Part shown: in pieces, positions 34,874 to 46,861 of the stretch | Numbering within the stretch: the first letter of the stretch is position 1 | How the letters are laid out: each line of letters opens with the position of its first letter | NCBI GenBank assembly: GCA_019828545.1 | Contig: JACVRA010000101.1 | Span: forward strand, 178,658 to 242,657 | DNA length: 64,000 bases | Direction: 5' to 3' | Origin: Paracamarosporium sp. OC-R06-R3 | Taxonomy: Eukaryota; Ascomycota; Dothideomycetes; Pleosporales; Didymosphaeriaceae | Made by a program: the position numbers and the translations under genes | Notes under the pieces: model-generated | What the model saw: the letters and a program-made list of their open reading frames with translations, nothing else | Told to the model about the DNA's origin: nothing | Database searches by the model: none

Positions 34874-36671
34874 TTAGACATGTTTACTAGGCGCAAATTC
34901 AGTCTGTTCGACGCCGATTTCCTTCTCGACGCTAATTGACTTCAAGCCCTTCCTTCTTTCGGCTTCGATCTCATCGATCGGTAAGGGTTTCTTTCTAATC
35001 TGTGCCCATACTACCTGATGCATCGGTTTCATGAACAGCGCGTCCATCTCTTCCAGCGTAATACCCTTAGTCTCTGGCACGAAGAGGAACGACCAGATAC
35101 CCATGCAAAGCAATATCGAGGCGAAGAAGAAGTAAGCACCATATCCAAGATCAGAGATCATGTACGGTGTGCTGCGCGCAATTATAAAGGATCCGAGCCA
35201 GGTATCGGCTGTGGTGAGTGAGACGCACAACATGCGTATATCGAGTGGGAAGATCTCAGACGCATATGTCCAGGTAATACCTTGCCAGGTCGCACATATG
35301 ATAAAAGCATTCACATAAACACAGACCATGGCAAGGTAACCCCATCCATCTCGAGAGACGTCTCCTCGAGCAGCAGCAGCGGCTGGGTCTGCGCGCATAA
35401 CGTAACCTCCAATATACCACATGGGAATGCAACCTAGAAAAGCACCCCAGATGAGCCCTTTACGGCGTCCGACCTTTTCAACGACGACAATCGTGAACGT
35501 GATCATCCCGAGCGTTTTCGCGATGCCATAGAAACCGGTTGAGAAGAGTTTCAGCGAGGTGCCGGAGATCCCAAGGGTTTCGAAGATGCGAGGAGCATAA
35601 TACGTGATAATGTTTACCTGGCTGCTGTCAGTCTAAGAGCATACAATTACCCCTTGGATGTATATTCACCCCTGTAAATGACTGCAAGAACATCAGGGCT
35701 AACCCGATTCCCATGCGATTGCGAGTTCCCTTCTGGAACAGCTTCTTGAATTGTGCGGTTTTGCTCAAATGATTTGTGCTTCGCTCTTCGACTTGGGCAC
35801 GAATCTCACCCATTTCGTGCTGAAGATACGGATGAGACGAAGGTAGGCCGCGCAACGTAGTTAGTATCTTCTCTGCTGCATCGAAGTTATCCCCCCTAGC
35901 CAGCCAACGTGGTGACTCTGGGCACCAAAGCATACCCAAGACAAGCATCACGCCAGGGAACAATTGCAATGCCAGAGGGATGACCCATTGTGCCTTGTTG
36001 TTGACGTTGATGGTTCGATCGGTTGCATAGTTAATCCAGAATCCTATTTATTGTCAATATACGCGGTGTTTGCATATAACTCGTATTCTAGGGATCTGCA
36101 CTTACCTAGCATGCCACCACCTTGCGAAGCAATCTCGAAGATCCCAACAAGTCGACCACGTATAGATGGAGGCGCAACTTCGGCGATGTAAACAGGGACC
36201 GTTAGTGATGATGCGCCAATACCCAAACCTGCGATAGCTCTTCCACCATAGATCATATTTAGATCGCCTTGCGCAGCGGTCATTAGGGTTCCACCTAGCA
36301 GGAAAACCAGACCGGCTATCATGACAGTCTTTCTTCGGCCAATCTTCTCGGCTATAGGAAATGTCAACAGAGCGCCAAAGAAGCATCCAGCCTGGAACGT
36401 CGACACAATATTGGCCTGAATCGTGTCGCGCGTCGTCTTCGATACTCCCTCCCACCCAAAGTCTCTGATGAAAGAGTTCAGTGCCATTGTTCCACCTATA
36501 ACAGCTGTGTCATAGCCCACTGCGGTACCGTCAATGAACACATCTCAAGGCTGACAAAAATTCCTTACTCGCAAGCGCAGACATCGAAGCCACCAGTGCG
36601 ATCATGTGTATGCGCCAATTGCGCACCTCAGGCGGATCTTGCGTTCCATCTGCATGAATATTCCAACCCAT
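34874..36671 (-). CDS. MFS sugar-porter family transporter (quinate permease-like)
   Basis: Plasma-membrane 12-helix proton symporter. Exons 36671-36569, 36519-36106, 36043-35670 and 35617-34874 (544 aa). Splicing the first intron restores ALAMGYDTAVIGGTMAL, the classic TM1 of quinate/sugar permeases. Sugar-porter signatures: GRRKTVMIAG after TM2, GRAIAGLGIGASSLTVPVYIAE, PESPRWLARG, and VPETKGITLEEMD after TM12. The N-terminal leader MGWNIHADGTQDPPEVRNW also matches QutD-type permeases as I remember them. No broken frame. It converges on the upstream MDR gene (134 bp apart). Quinate versus another aromatic or sugar substrate cannot be decided from sequence. Confidence 0.9.
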
Positions 36672-37472
36672 ACTGCCAGTGTGATAATAGTGCTTTCAAT
36701 ATCGTGAAGGACGCGTGAAGGTCAATGTCAAAACCTTTCGCGGGTGTTGATCGTCCCAACAATTATCCCGAAGGCACCGAGAGCCAGGTCTCAGTACCGA
36801 TTGTCTCCATTCTTGACCAAATATATAGCTGCCCTGCCGAATCATGTCATAACAAGGAATGATGCTCACGCGGGCGATGTATGTTTGCTGACACCTGCTA
36901 CTTTCGGATAATTGTTCAACGTCGCTGAGGGAAACCACTTGGCGAGAGGTTTGGCAAGCTTGGTGTATACCTTTCATAGGCGAGAAGTAACGAAGAATTC
37001 TCGGCAGGATGCCCGTGGCTGCTTGGCGGAGGAACGATGCGGGGAAAGCGACAACCCAGTGGAGACGACGTTTCTCACCCCATAACCTCGATCGTGGCAA
37101 GCCTATTGCCGAGGTCTTTTTACCTGTGATACGCCTCTAAATCGCATATAATTGGCTAAGTGTAAAGTATCAGTCCACCTAAAGTGCTGCCTTGGGACTT
37201 TCTTTGAGCACGGCCGCATCTCGATGCCTTTCCTACGTGATCTCTATAGCGCAACGTCCCTACGAGCTCATATAGGTTTGAAAGACGAAGCTCGAGTGCC
37301 AGAGCCCTTAGTCACTCGAATAGAGTAGGTATGAAAGCTATGCTTAACTTCCATCCTGTGCGCGAACCGAGGAAGGGAATACGCTGTGGCCAATCAAAGT
37401 ATGTATTGTTCTATAGAGTTGCAGCTAATCAACCTTCCAACCTTCAACAAAGCTCTAAAACCTATCGCATGT
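36672..37472. other. Intergenic, no gene seen
   Basis: 800 bp between the transporter start and the 3' end of the small secreted protein gene. A minus-strand frame at 36696-37100 has no family features and lies where the transporter promoter should be. Confidence 0.5.
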
Positions 37473-38018
37473 TCAATAGGAATAGCAGTTCGGTTTCGAC
37501 GCTGGCCCTAAACATTCAACCCTCACGTTCGATGAAATCTTGATCCACACCCCTCGCGTAATCCGCTGCCCGTCGTAATCGTATTCTACATCGGCGAACG
37601 TAAAACCATCTACATCAACTCCGGGTTTAGTCACGTAACCCGATCCAGCTGTTTTGCCGTTGGCAAGGTACTTTTGGGTACAGTTGATAGGTTCGTCACT
37701 ACACAGAAAGTCAGAATCCGTTCTGGTTTGTTTGAACGTATACAGAAAGGGTGGGCTGTGCATACTGCCCGACCCAGTTCCAAAACTTGCACTTGTTCGG
37801 ACGGGTGCCGCTGAGGGTAGGATCGGTAGTATAACGCAATTCGCGCCCAGATTTGTTAACTACCTGACCTATGATAAATATAAGCATCGAAAGTTTACGT
37901 AGTCATTAAAACTAGACTGACCACAGTAGTAACCGTTTCCACCAAGAGGGTCTTTCGTGCACGTATCAGCCAAAATGGGAGCCGCAAGGGCGAGGAGACT
38001 CAAGCAAGTAATTCTCAT
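37473..38018 (-). CDS. Small secreted Cys-rich protein, 141 aa (candidate effector)
   Basis: Exons 38018-37922, 37868-37766 and 37698-37473, introns 53 and 67 nt, all joins in frame. The first 18 residues (MRITCLSLLALAAPILA) form a clear signal peptide. The mature part has six Cys (20, 32, 59, 73, 129, 138), an even number suited to three disulfides, and no membrane segment. It includes an Asn-Cys-Thr glycosylation site at 72-74. I do not recognise a family. Size, secretion signal and paired Cys are the usual profile of fungal apoplastic effectors or small surface proteins; that role is inferred. It stands alone in a gene-poor stretch. Confidence 0.72.
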
Positions 38019-40762
38019 GTTTACTGTAATTTACGGTATAGGATATGTCTATCGATTATTCCACAATTCTGTGAGAAGAGATGGGTTTGAGGTGGACGAG
38101 GTTGCTTCTTATGCACCACTTTCCGACTACGACACGTAGCAGCTTGAGTTTTTACGACATCGCTCACCTCGCAAAACTCGCATTCTTCGAAATCACTGAC
38201 ATGGACCAGTTCGGTAACAAGTCCAGATCTACACATATATATAGTGCGGCTGGATGTAAGCTGAGCCGAACGAATCAACGTGCTAGCCCGTATGTTATTT
38301 TAGCGTAATAATATTCCTTTCCAAAAATTTCTTGCCTTATTCCGTAGCTAGAAATAATTGTATTCGTATCCGAAATGGCCCGAACACAAACACGAGAAGA
38401 CGGGGAGATGGCGCAGCACCAAATGCCATAGCTGTTTCAGATCCGCTAAATTTACTATCTCGCAGTTCTGATACCAGTAAACGTGGGTTCTATACGAAGC
38501 AGACAAGCTTTAAAAATACGTATAGAAATTAACTTAGATGGACTTTGTTAAGGTTTCACTGGCCAAGAAACAACAAAATGTGTGGATTTTTTATTAAAGC
38601 TGAACCCAGAGAGGTGAGAGAAGCATCATTCTGTACTGATTTTGTAACTCTGAAATACAAAGAGTCGCCCTATCACCTCCTCGTCCTTTATTGCTCGATA
38701 TACCGGCGTTTTCGAATTTAAACACCTCCACAGTCGCCACCTCATCCATAATCTTCAGATCCGTATTGGTATAGTTGTCAGCCGGAGTGTCCACTGCTGT
38801 ATCTACTATTCAAGACATGGCTAAGGCCATGTCCGCATCTATGTGCAGGCATTGAATAAATGAATGTGGCACGTGGCATGCGTGTAAGGTTGAGATTTGA
38901 GAAGAGCGCAACACTGTTCAAAGGTAGAGAACGCAAACAACTCTGATCTGCAACTATACTAATGATGGGGAAGGTGCTTTTGGGTGCGCATATAGAAATA
39001 TTGTTTGTTGAGCTTCGCTACCATTTGTAGATTTCCCGTGGGATCAAGGGGCAGAGGTATAATTGTTAACCGCAAAAGATGTGATCAAGAAACTAGCATC
39101 TTGTAATAAAAGGCCTACAATTATGTGTCAAAACTACTCCTTTCTTGATTCTAGGAGAGCTTCTGCCTTAACACTACGCGACCTAGCGAGCATTGACCAG
39201 TTACGGCTCTATGGAAGGTACGCTGCCAGCCATCCTTCGTGTTCCCACTGCTGCGACAGGTAGAAGGTCTCCATATCATCAACATTGTCTAGCGCCGCTG
39301 TCCAAAGGTTTGGAATATAATGTTTTCTTACGTAAAAACCAATTATACAAGTATTAACTGAGGATTGGGTCTTACAGGTTGGTACAATAACATCGTTCAG
39401 GCTACAAGCTCTCTCTGCCTTTGTATACTCTTTTTGTGAAACTCTTCATCAAAGGCATTATTAAGTTGCCTGCGTGCATTAAGCTAGCTTTTACTTCTGT
39501 AGATTCATGATCTGGAACCAGCCTTAGAACTTAGTCTGCATACACAACAATATATACCGTAGGTTTGTGTGAGTCTCAGCTGACCAAGAGGTGCTAAAGA
39601 CTAATCAGCAAGCATCAAACAGCGTAAAAGAGGACCTTTAAGACAATGGCTAGGTAGTGGTTGGTGCTTGGATCATTGAGCTAGTTATCGTTCTGCCCAC
39701 TTGGGCCAAGTAGGTATTGGGCCAGGTGTGGGAACTCGGAGGATCGGCTCCAGGCTCCAGAGTGGAGCTACGTACTGAATACTGTACAGTTACTGATGTA
39801 TAGGTTTGTATAGTTCTAGTCGTTAACAATTTCCTTTGGAGTCATACCTCAACGATCGATGAAGAAATCGAATATTCCATGGCTGCAGAGCCTTGTGGTC
39901 TCTCCACAGACACCTTCATGCCCACTTGAGCCTCGGAGGCTGAGTTCCATGCGCAATTCTAAGATACTTGTTGCTTACTATGATTATTATACCTCAGCTG
40001 ACAGATTCCCTTTTAGTCAAACGTTGGCTAAGCCAATGAAAGGCCTCGGTGAATGCATCACGTGACTAGAAAACTATCCGTCAGCTGAGGTATGAATCAT
40101 TGACTCCTTGTGTCTTCACACCGTAGAGCTTTGTAATATGCAGGGTAGAAGGACTGTAAGCACTCCCTATCTGAAGGTATCATCGGGAGCTATTCCATCA
40201 GGAAAGATTTTCTATACAATCCTTTGATTGCATAAAAGAAATTCTTTTAGGAGACAAGAATATAACGCTATTTCTCGAACTCTGCCTTTCGTTAAGTTCC
40301 TTTTTTTGGGTATTCCTTCGCCATGTTCTACCACTTTCGAGGGAAAACTGGTACAGCCGCCATGGGCCGAGTGGGTGTCGAGTGTAAGCTCCGTCTTATG
40401 GATGGTCATTCTTGTATACTGAAGATGGACACTAAGACCTCGGGGTTCGCAAATTACAACCTAGGTTCTGACATAGTAGAAGGAGCTTTTAAGACATACG
40501 CGTAGGTGGATCGACAACTTGTTACCAAGTAACGACATTCCTGCAGGAACAACATTTCCATCGCTCGTACACTTGAACGTTTAGGGACAAAAAGACTAGG
40601 TATCGGCAAAAATGTAGACCGAAGGGCTGAGTGTGTACTATCAAGCGGGGCTATGCGGCGTCTATAAAGTCGAGTGAAGAATCCTCTCCATCTGTCACTT
40701 TCATCATCTCAATACTTTATCCAAACAACCTTTTGAAACATCACTATCTCAATACCACAAAT
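38019..40762. other. 2.7 kb AT-rich stretch, no intact gene
   Basis: Only short frames. It is moderately AT-rich. Minus-strand translations around 39.39-39.56 kb contain scattered protein-like pieces (for example AFDEEFHKKSIQRQREL) broken by stops, which may be a degraded transposon, but I cannot place them. The 3' end holds the TATA box of the next gene. Confidence 0.4.
40663..40668 (+). promoter_or_regulatory. TATA box of the 111-residue secreted protein gene
   Basis: TATAAA 95 bp upstream of the ATG at 40763, followed by a pyrimidine-rich stretch (ctctccatctgtcactttcat), a common fungal promoter layout. Confidence 0.55.
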
Positions 40763-41214
40763 ATGCACGTATCTACACTTTTCGCACTCCCCCTTATGGC
40801 TGTTGTCCCAGTGAGCGCCTACGTTGAGATGTGGCTCTATCAAGACAATAACTGCCAGACTCTCATTCCCGGTAGTGGGAAGACAACCGTAAGCCATTGC
40901 TCCTGTATTCCTCATCAGCTTGCCTCATTTTCGTCTCAACCAAATATCTTTACTCATGGCTCATACTATCTTACTGATGCTTTTTCTAACTAAAACGTTA
41001 CTAGGTAAACTCCGGCAGCTGCGATACCAACGTCGGCACAGGATGGTCCTCAGCTAAGATCATCAGTGACCAGGACTCTCCGGCCGGTACACTGACCTTC
41101 TACAATCGCAACAACTGCGCGGCTGGACAGCCCAGCCACGGATACAGCGCCGCCAACTTTGATTGCTTGAAAGACTTCGGCTTTGTTGCCAATGCTGTTG
41201 GTCTTGTTGGTTAA
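40763..41214 (+). CDS. Small secreted protein, 111 aa, four Cys (candidate effector)
   Basis: Exons 40763-40888 and 41005-41214 joined in frame across a 116-nt intron (GTAAGC..ACTAG). A signal peptide covers about residues 1-19 (HVSTLFALPLMAVVPVSA). The mature protein has four Cys (31, 48, 80, 96), is rich in Asn, Ser, Gly and aromatic residues, and has no membrane helix. The pattern of a WLYQDNNC start, a central SCD and an NNC element recalls small beta-sandwich secreted proteins common in plant-associated dothideomycetes, but I cannot name a family. A TATA box lies 95 bp upstream. The neighbourhood is gene-poor. Confidence 0.75.
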
Positions 41215-42986
41215 AAGTCTGCTCTTGCGGATAGGTAAATGAGATCGGATCTGAGAAAGGGGAGAGAAAGGCAGGGGAAGAGTGAGATATGCGTGGGATA
41301 GCTATCGAAACGTTGAACAGGACACTCGTTTGGGGAGGTTAACCCGTGGATAACTATTAGTCGTTGATGTACTTGTGATCGTCTGTAACAAGTAGCCGTG
41401 AGATACCATCAAATGACGAATAGTAGTTATTTAGCAATGCTTCTCATGTTGAAAAAATGAACGCGAACCCCTGGAAGTGCAGGTTCGCACTTCCCATTGG
41501 CGAAATTCATGTTGAGAAACAATAAATTCATAAAATTCCAGAGAAAACGCTTTGCGTTCCGATAATACGGCGAAACACAGTGACACAAGCGTTTCAAAGG
41601 ATCTGGTCAGCCTGTTGGGCGTTTGGAGACAAAGCGTGTAACCCTATCTTAACTAGGGGTTCAAATGAAGATATGATATTGAAAGTGGGCATATGTTCTA
41701 ACGATGCGCTAGATAGGTTATAATAACATGTAGAGATAAGATTATAGGTATTTCTGGTTCAATTAAGATAGCGTATGCGAATTCAGGGGAACGACAAAAT
41801 GGGGTTAAGTCGTGGAGATAGCATGTCGAGGCAGTGAGCAGCCGCATCATCCCGCTTACATCAGACCGGAAAGAGTTAGGTGGTATGTCGACTGTGATAT
41901 GCTCAATCAGGCACGGTGAAAATGACATTCCCTCGTTCACAATAGGAGAATCAAGTCGATCGTCAACTTGACGCAAGCTAATCGAAGTCATCTCATGCAG
42001 GCTGCAAAGAAAGGATCGAATGGTCGGAAGGACCGGAAGGCGTACATGTAGTCCACCTTACAAATAGACTTTAATTTCAATAGTCCGTCTAACCTTCGGG
42101 TGGTGACTGCATACATCGGATTAAGACGGTATTAATGTGGTCTGCCAATGATCCTCTTCAATCGGCGCGCAGACGTCATGTCCCTCTGATTTATGGGAAT
42201 TTAAACACTATGCTCATGCATGTGCTTTTCTCTTCTGTTTGGGAACTAGTGGCAAGGAGGAGGGCGCAGGTAAGGTGGCAGAGGCAATGGCTTTAAGATG
42301 CACAGGGTGCATGCAGGTGAGTGGCAATGGCTGCACCCGTAATCGTTTTCAACGTCTCCAGAGTTTATAGAAGCAAAGTTCATTGTTTAGCTGAACGCAA
42401 TTAACATGTGAGTGATGCGGTGCACTGGAACACCTTGTTCGTTGAGAGCGCGGGATAACGACATTAATGAGTACTCAAGACAATTGGGGAACTGCTTCTA
42501 ATCGATGTTACACAGCCAACACAGCCGAAATTGAACAGGCTACGCCGCAGTCTTGCTGAGCGGGGAATGTGATCTTATTGATTGGCGTGATTGGATGTAG
42601 ACCGAATAGGTGTAGCGTCTCGGGGCACAGTCCTTCACAGTGCTCTTTATGACCACGGTAGCCACGCATCTGGATTTATTGATCGTATCTAGTGTCATTT
42701 ATTGTACCATTTGAGTGAAAACTCCTCACCAAACACCGGTCCAAACAACCTTACATTGTTCCTGCAGTCTCTGATAGAGAAACAAGCCCGTCATTCGAAC
42801 TCCGCACGCTGTCCTTGAGCCTTACTCAAGAATAATATTGTATCTAGCCTTGGATGCGAAGCTAATTACGTGGAAAGTATATCCTACTACTAACTTACTC
42901 GATATTTTTTAACCCGGTCTAGAGTAATTGTATTGTCGAGAAAACGAAATCATTCCTAATAAGTCAAGCCTTACTCGACGGTAATC
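41215..42986. other. Intergenic, no gene seen
   Basis: 1.8 kb without a credible frame; a minus-strand frame at 41698-41991 has no family feature. Confidence 0.5.
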
Positions 42987-44659
42987 ATGGCAGCTAATGT
43001 CACGCCGACCGTTGTACCATTAGAAAACCCAGAAAGAGAAAATAAGGCAATGAATGAAGCACACGAGAACACTTCAGCTCTTATTTCAGGTATCCCTCCC
43101 GAAACAGTAACACCATGGCAACGGGATCCGAATAACCCGATGAGTTGGTCTAATCTTCGTAAATGGACGATTGTCCTACTCATAGCAGTCGCAAACTTCT
43201 CTGCGTACGTCATAGTCGTCCCGTAGCCCCTGGTTCCCACTCTCATTGTCGTGAACATCAGCATAGAAGCTTACTACTATCCTAAAAATTGCAGACAGAT
43301 GGCATACACAGCATTCCAACCAGCCTTGCCAACAATCATGGATGATCTGAATGTCGAATACAATCGTGGCTCTCTGTCAACTCTTACTATATCGATAAAT
43401 ATACTGGGATATGTCTTCGGACCGATTTTCATTGCTCCCGTGTCCGAACACGTGGGTCGGAGAATTACATTGATTATTTCAATTCCGATCTTGTTAATCT
43501 CAATAGTTGGGCCAGGGGCTTCCATCAATATCGCCATGTTCCTGGTTTTTCGAGCGTTGGGAGGCTTCCCTACAACATCCCTGAACCTGATTAGCTATGC
43601 AGTTGTCGCTGACCTTTTACCGGTGGAGAAGAGAGGTCTTGGTGTGAGCATCGTTCTGGCTGGACCCAGCATCGTGAGTCACCCCTGTGTTTCTATGCCT
43701 GCTTCGTCGAATGCATTAACTGACCATCTCTTCTAGGGCCCAACTTTGGGTAAGTAGCATGTGATTCTTATCAAGGTGAGCGACGTTGAAATGATATAGG
43801 GCCCTTGACTGGTGGTTATATCGCGCAGTATATTGGGTGGAGATGGATATTTTGGATATACACAATATTTGTGAGTTATGGGAAAGTTCACAGTTACCCT
43901 GCTTCTCACAATGTTTCAGGCGGGCATCTGCGGAATCATGGTGATTCTCGTATACAGAGAGACTTACAATCCTGTCCTTGAACGGCGATATCACGCCACT
44001 CGACGGAATGAGCAGAACTGCAATCCTTCCGTTGATGCAGAGGTCGAAAATTCGTTTGCTCTATTGCGAACAGTTATCTAGTGTTTTCTTTAGCAACCTT
44101 AGGCACTTCGTTCCAAGAGCAGTATGGGTTTTCCGCATCACAAAGTGGTCTCGCATACCTTGGCATGACCGTCGGCTTTACTATCAGCCAATCGACTGCT
44201 GGATTACTCTCGGACGCCTACATCCAGAAAAAAACGCGCAACGGGGCACTCCCAGCCAAGCCAGAACAACCCCTCCCGATTCTTATGATAGGCGCCATCA
44301 TGCTACCAGCTAGTTTCATCGTCTATGGCTGGGGCCTTCAGTATCAGGTCCAGTGGATTGTCCCCATTATTGGAAGTGCACTCATTACCTTGGGGGTTAT
44401 GTACAACTTCCTGCCAGTACAGATGTATGTGGTTGACAGCTTTACCATATATTCTGTCAGCGCCACTGGAGCTGTAGGAATTATCCGTTCAATTGTCACG
44501 ACAGTCTTTCCACTTGCTGGAGATCCTTTATATGCCAGTTTGGGTTACGGCTGGGGAAACACCTTGCTAGCCTTTATTGCCCTGACTAGCTTGCCGATGG
44601 CGATGATCTTTTGCAAGTATGGAGAGAGATGGAGGCTGAAATACCCACCAAAGCTATAG
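42987..44659 (+). pseudogene. MFS drug/polyamine-type transporter, broken in the middle
   Basis: Exons 42987-43204, 43295-43673, 43737-43749 (13 nt), 43800-43870 and 43920 onward read well as a DHA1-type MFS protein: a cytosolic leader with DPNNPMSWSN, TM1-TM6 with FGPIFIAPVSEHVGRR, RALGGFPTTSL, the antiporter motif GPTLGPLTGG split over the micro-exon, and YRETYNPVLERR. The frame then stops at 44079 (TAG). Another frame resumes directly after it with LATLGTSFQEQYGFSASQSG through the C-terminal helices to 44659. About 30-40 residues around TM7 are missing, and no splice pair I could find restores the frame. I therefore read it as a deletion plus frameshift. A sequencing error remains possible. 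Confidence 0.7.
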
Positions 44660-45418
44660 GTGCCGTCAGAAAGTCGATAACACCTCAAGCATTTGGAGAG
44701 TTGTAGATATAAGGACCCAAAGAATCTTCTAGAGTCAGTGGCAGGTAGACTTGAAGAATCGAGGGCGTGTTCCCGATGGACAAGGCGATGGATGCGACGC
44801 TGCGAGAGACCCCGAATAAGTCTTAGCTATGGAACATTGGGAACATGACATAATACATATTGCTACTATACCCAAAGTAGTACAGCTTGCGAGAACCAAT
44901 GCATGTGCGTTTCATCGAAATTCTACCCCATCAAAAATGTTGATGTAAGGTCAAGTCACTTTTGTACAACATGCGCCCGTGAACTCCAAACAATTGAGCA
45001 ACTGCATTATTTTGTACCCTTCGCGCACCTACCGAGCCACTCTCGCCTCGCTAGAAACTGGGAAGACAGCTATGTTTGCAAACAAGATTCGAAATACTGT
45101 TTAAGCAGAAGTAACAGACTATTTTAAGGATTTCCAGGGAGGATGCCATGGGAGTGGCCCCCAGAGGGGAAGTCCTGCAACCATTTAAGTGGGACGCGCG
45201 TTCGGCTGCGCCCTGAACTTGCAGTGCGGACTCTCAAGCATTACCATGTTGGGACTAGCGCTGGCCTCGTTTAGACATCCTTTTCCACGAGCAGTACATG
45301 GTATAAAGGCACGCTGGGATAGTAATGACTTTGTCCGCTAGCCGTCCAATTTCATCAGCTTTACGCTGCTATTGTACATTTGTAATCTATCTAAGAAGAG
45401 AGTGGTAACTAATTTACA
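44660..45418. other. Intergenic, no gene seen
   Basis: 760 bp between the broken transporter and the next plus-strand gene. A 74-codon frame at 44903-45127 has Cys residues but no other support. Confidence 0.45.
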
Positions 45419-46861
45419 ATGACGGCCTCAAGTATACGTTTCATAAACGAAGGGAATGGGAATGGCGAAGGTGAAACCTATGTAGCATTACCAAGGAGGT
45501 GCAAGAATTCTGACAGAAATCAGGCAACAACCGACCATCTTCTGCGCGCGAAGAGGTGCAAAGCAACGCAGACCTCTACGCTCCACCCGCCTATACTGTA
45601 ACGAGCACCGCAGGTGAAGAAAGCCTCGACGCGGAAGCTTTTGCACCCGAGAAGACCCCTCTTCTGGAAAGGACTCAGTCTACGACTCAAAACGATCAAT
45701 TGTCCCCGTCATACACAGCCGATCAATTGTCTCCGTTATATACAAGTGGGAACTCTGTCGCTGGCGAAGAGAGACCTACGTCCAGTCATACCATGCCTAC
45801 ACGCAAGCCTGTAGACTGGGCGAACAACTCCGCAGATGCCTTGAGGTGCAGTGTTCTGACAGATCGCCCAGCAACCTGGACTGTGAAGAACAAGAAGGGT
45901 ATGGCGCTGTGTCCTCTAGCCGCCGCTATTCTAGTCCGTGAGGGCATCCTCAGGACCAAGCACCTTGAACTCGTCCCATCGCTCCTAGAGCGCCCATCAT
46001 CACTGTCTTCCACGTTACATGACCCGACAGATCCATTGTCAGCTGTAGTCATTAGCAGCTATGACCTTATCGGAGATGTTTTGACTGGAGTTGCTGGAGG
46101 AGCAATAGAAGTAGTACAGAAAGTCGGACCCCAGGCGCGAGCATCGGAGCGGCACGAAGCTGCAGCTCGGTTATCTCAAGATTCAGCGTGGGAGCAAGAG
46201 AGGGGGAGCACTACATCCGACATGTTGATGATTGGGCCAAAAGCAATGATGCACTACGGCGTTGGCACGTACAAGGGTGTGTGCAAGGTCGTAGAAACAG
46301 GTATCAAATGCCCAATGACGTTTACACATAGCATGACAAGAGGATTTCACAATGCTCCAAAGCTGTATGGCGAGCAATTAAGAGAGCATGAAGAGGTTGT
46401 CGACTTGAAGAGTGGGCTGATAGTGGGCGGAAAAGTATGTATTACTCTAATTCAATCGAGCGCGATATTGATAGAGTCTCCAGGCCCTCGGTACAGGTAT
46501 CTTCGACGGAGTCAAAGACTTATTTGTCATGCCAGTTAAAGGTGCGCAGAAAGAAGGCGTGCTTGGATTGGGTAAAGGAGTTTGCAAAGGTGTTGGAAAC
46601 ATCTTGTGTAACTTTGGTGAAGGTACTCTTCCCATCTGCTACGTTCTTGTTGGGTACTAATTACATTTAGCTGGCTGTGGAATCGTTGGATACCCTTCTT
46701 ACGGTTTATATAAAGAAATTAGAAGGTCCACTTCAGGTGGGAATGTAGCAGCTAGGAACATGGTGTTGACACTGGGCGAAGCTGAGTACAATCAAGTTAG
46801 CGAGGAAGAGCGGCGCAATGCGATAAAAAGGTGGCTGCAAGTACAAATGAGGCTGAATTAA
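45419..46861 (+). CDS. Protein with C-terminal region like that of GT28 sterol-glucosyltransferase-type proteins, lacking the transferase
   Basis: Exons read as 45419-45470, 45524-46434, 46484-46622 and 46671-46861 (430 aa), every join in frame. The first 90 residues are polar and disordered with repeated QLSPxYT units. The middle has DWANNSADAL and YDLIGDVLTGVAGGAIEV. The C-terminus has GIFDGVKDLFVMPVKGAQKEG, GLGKGVCKGVGNI, GIVGYPSYGLYKEI and a final helix ending RWLQVQMRL. This Gly/Lys-rich alternation is what follows the catalytic part in fungal GT28 (UGT80/Atg26-like) proteins, as I recall, where it may bind membranes. No glycosyltransferase domain is present here. Role unknown. The first exon join is the least certain. 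Confidence 0.65.

Noticed and set aside
39300..39560. Possible retrotransposon piece on the minus strand
   Set aside because: Short protein-like snatches (such as AFDEEFHKKS) are broken by stops and match no domain I can name, so not called as a mobile element.
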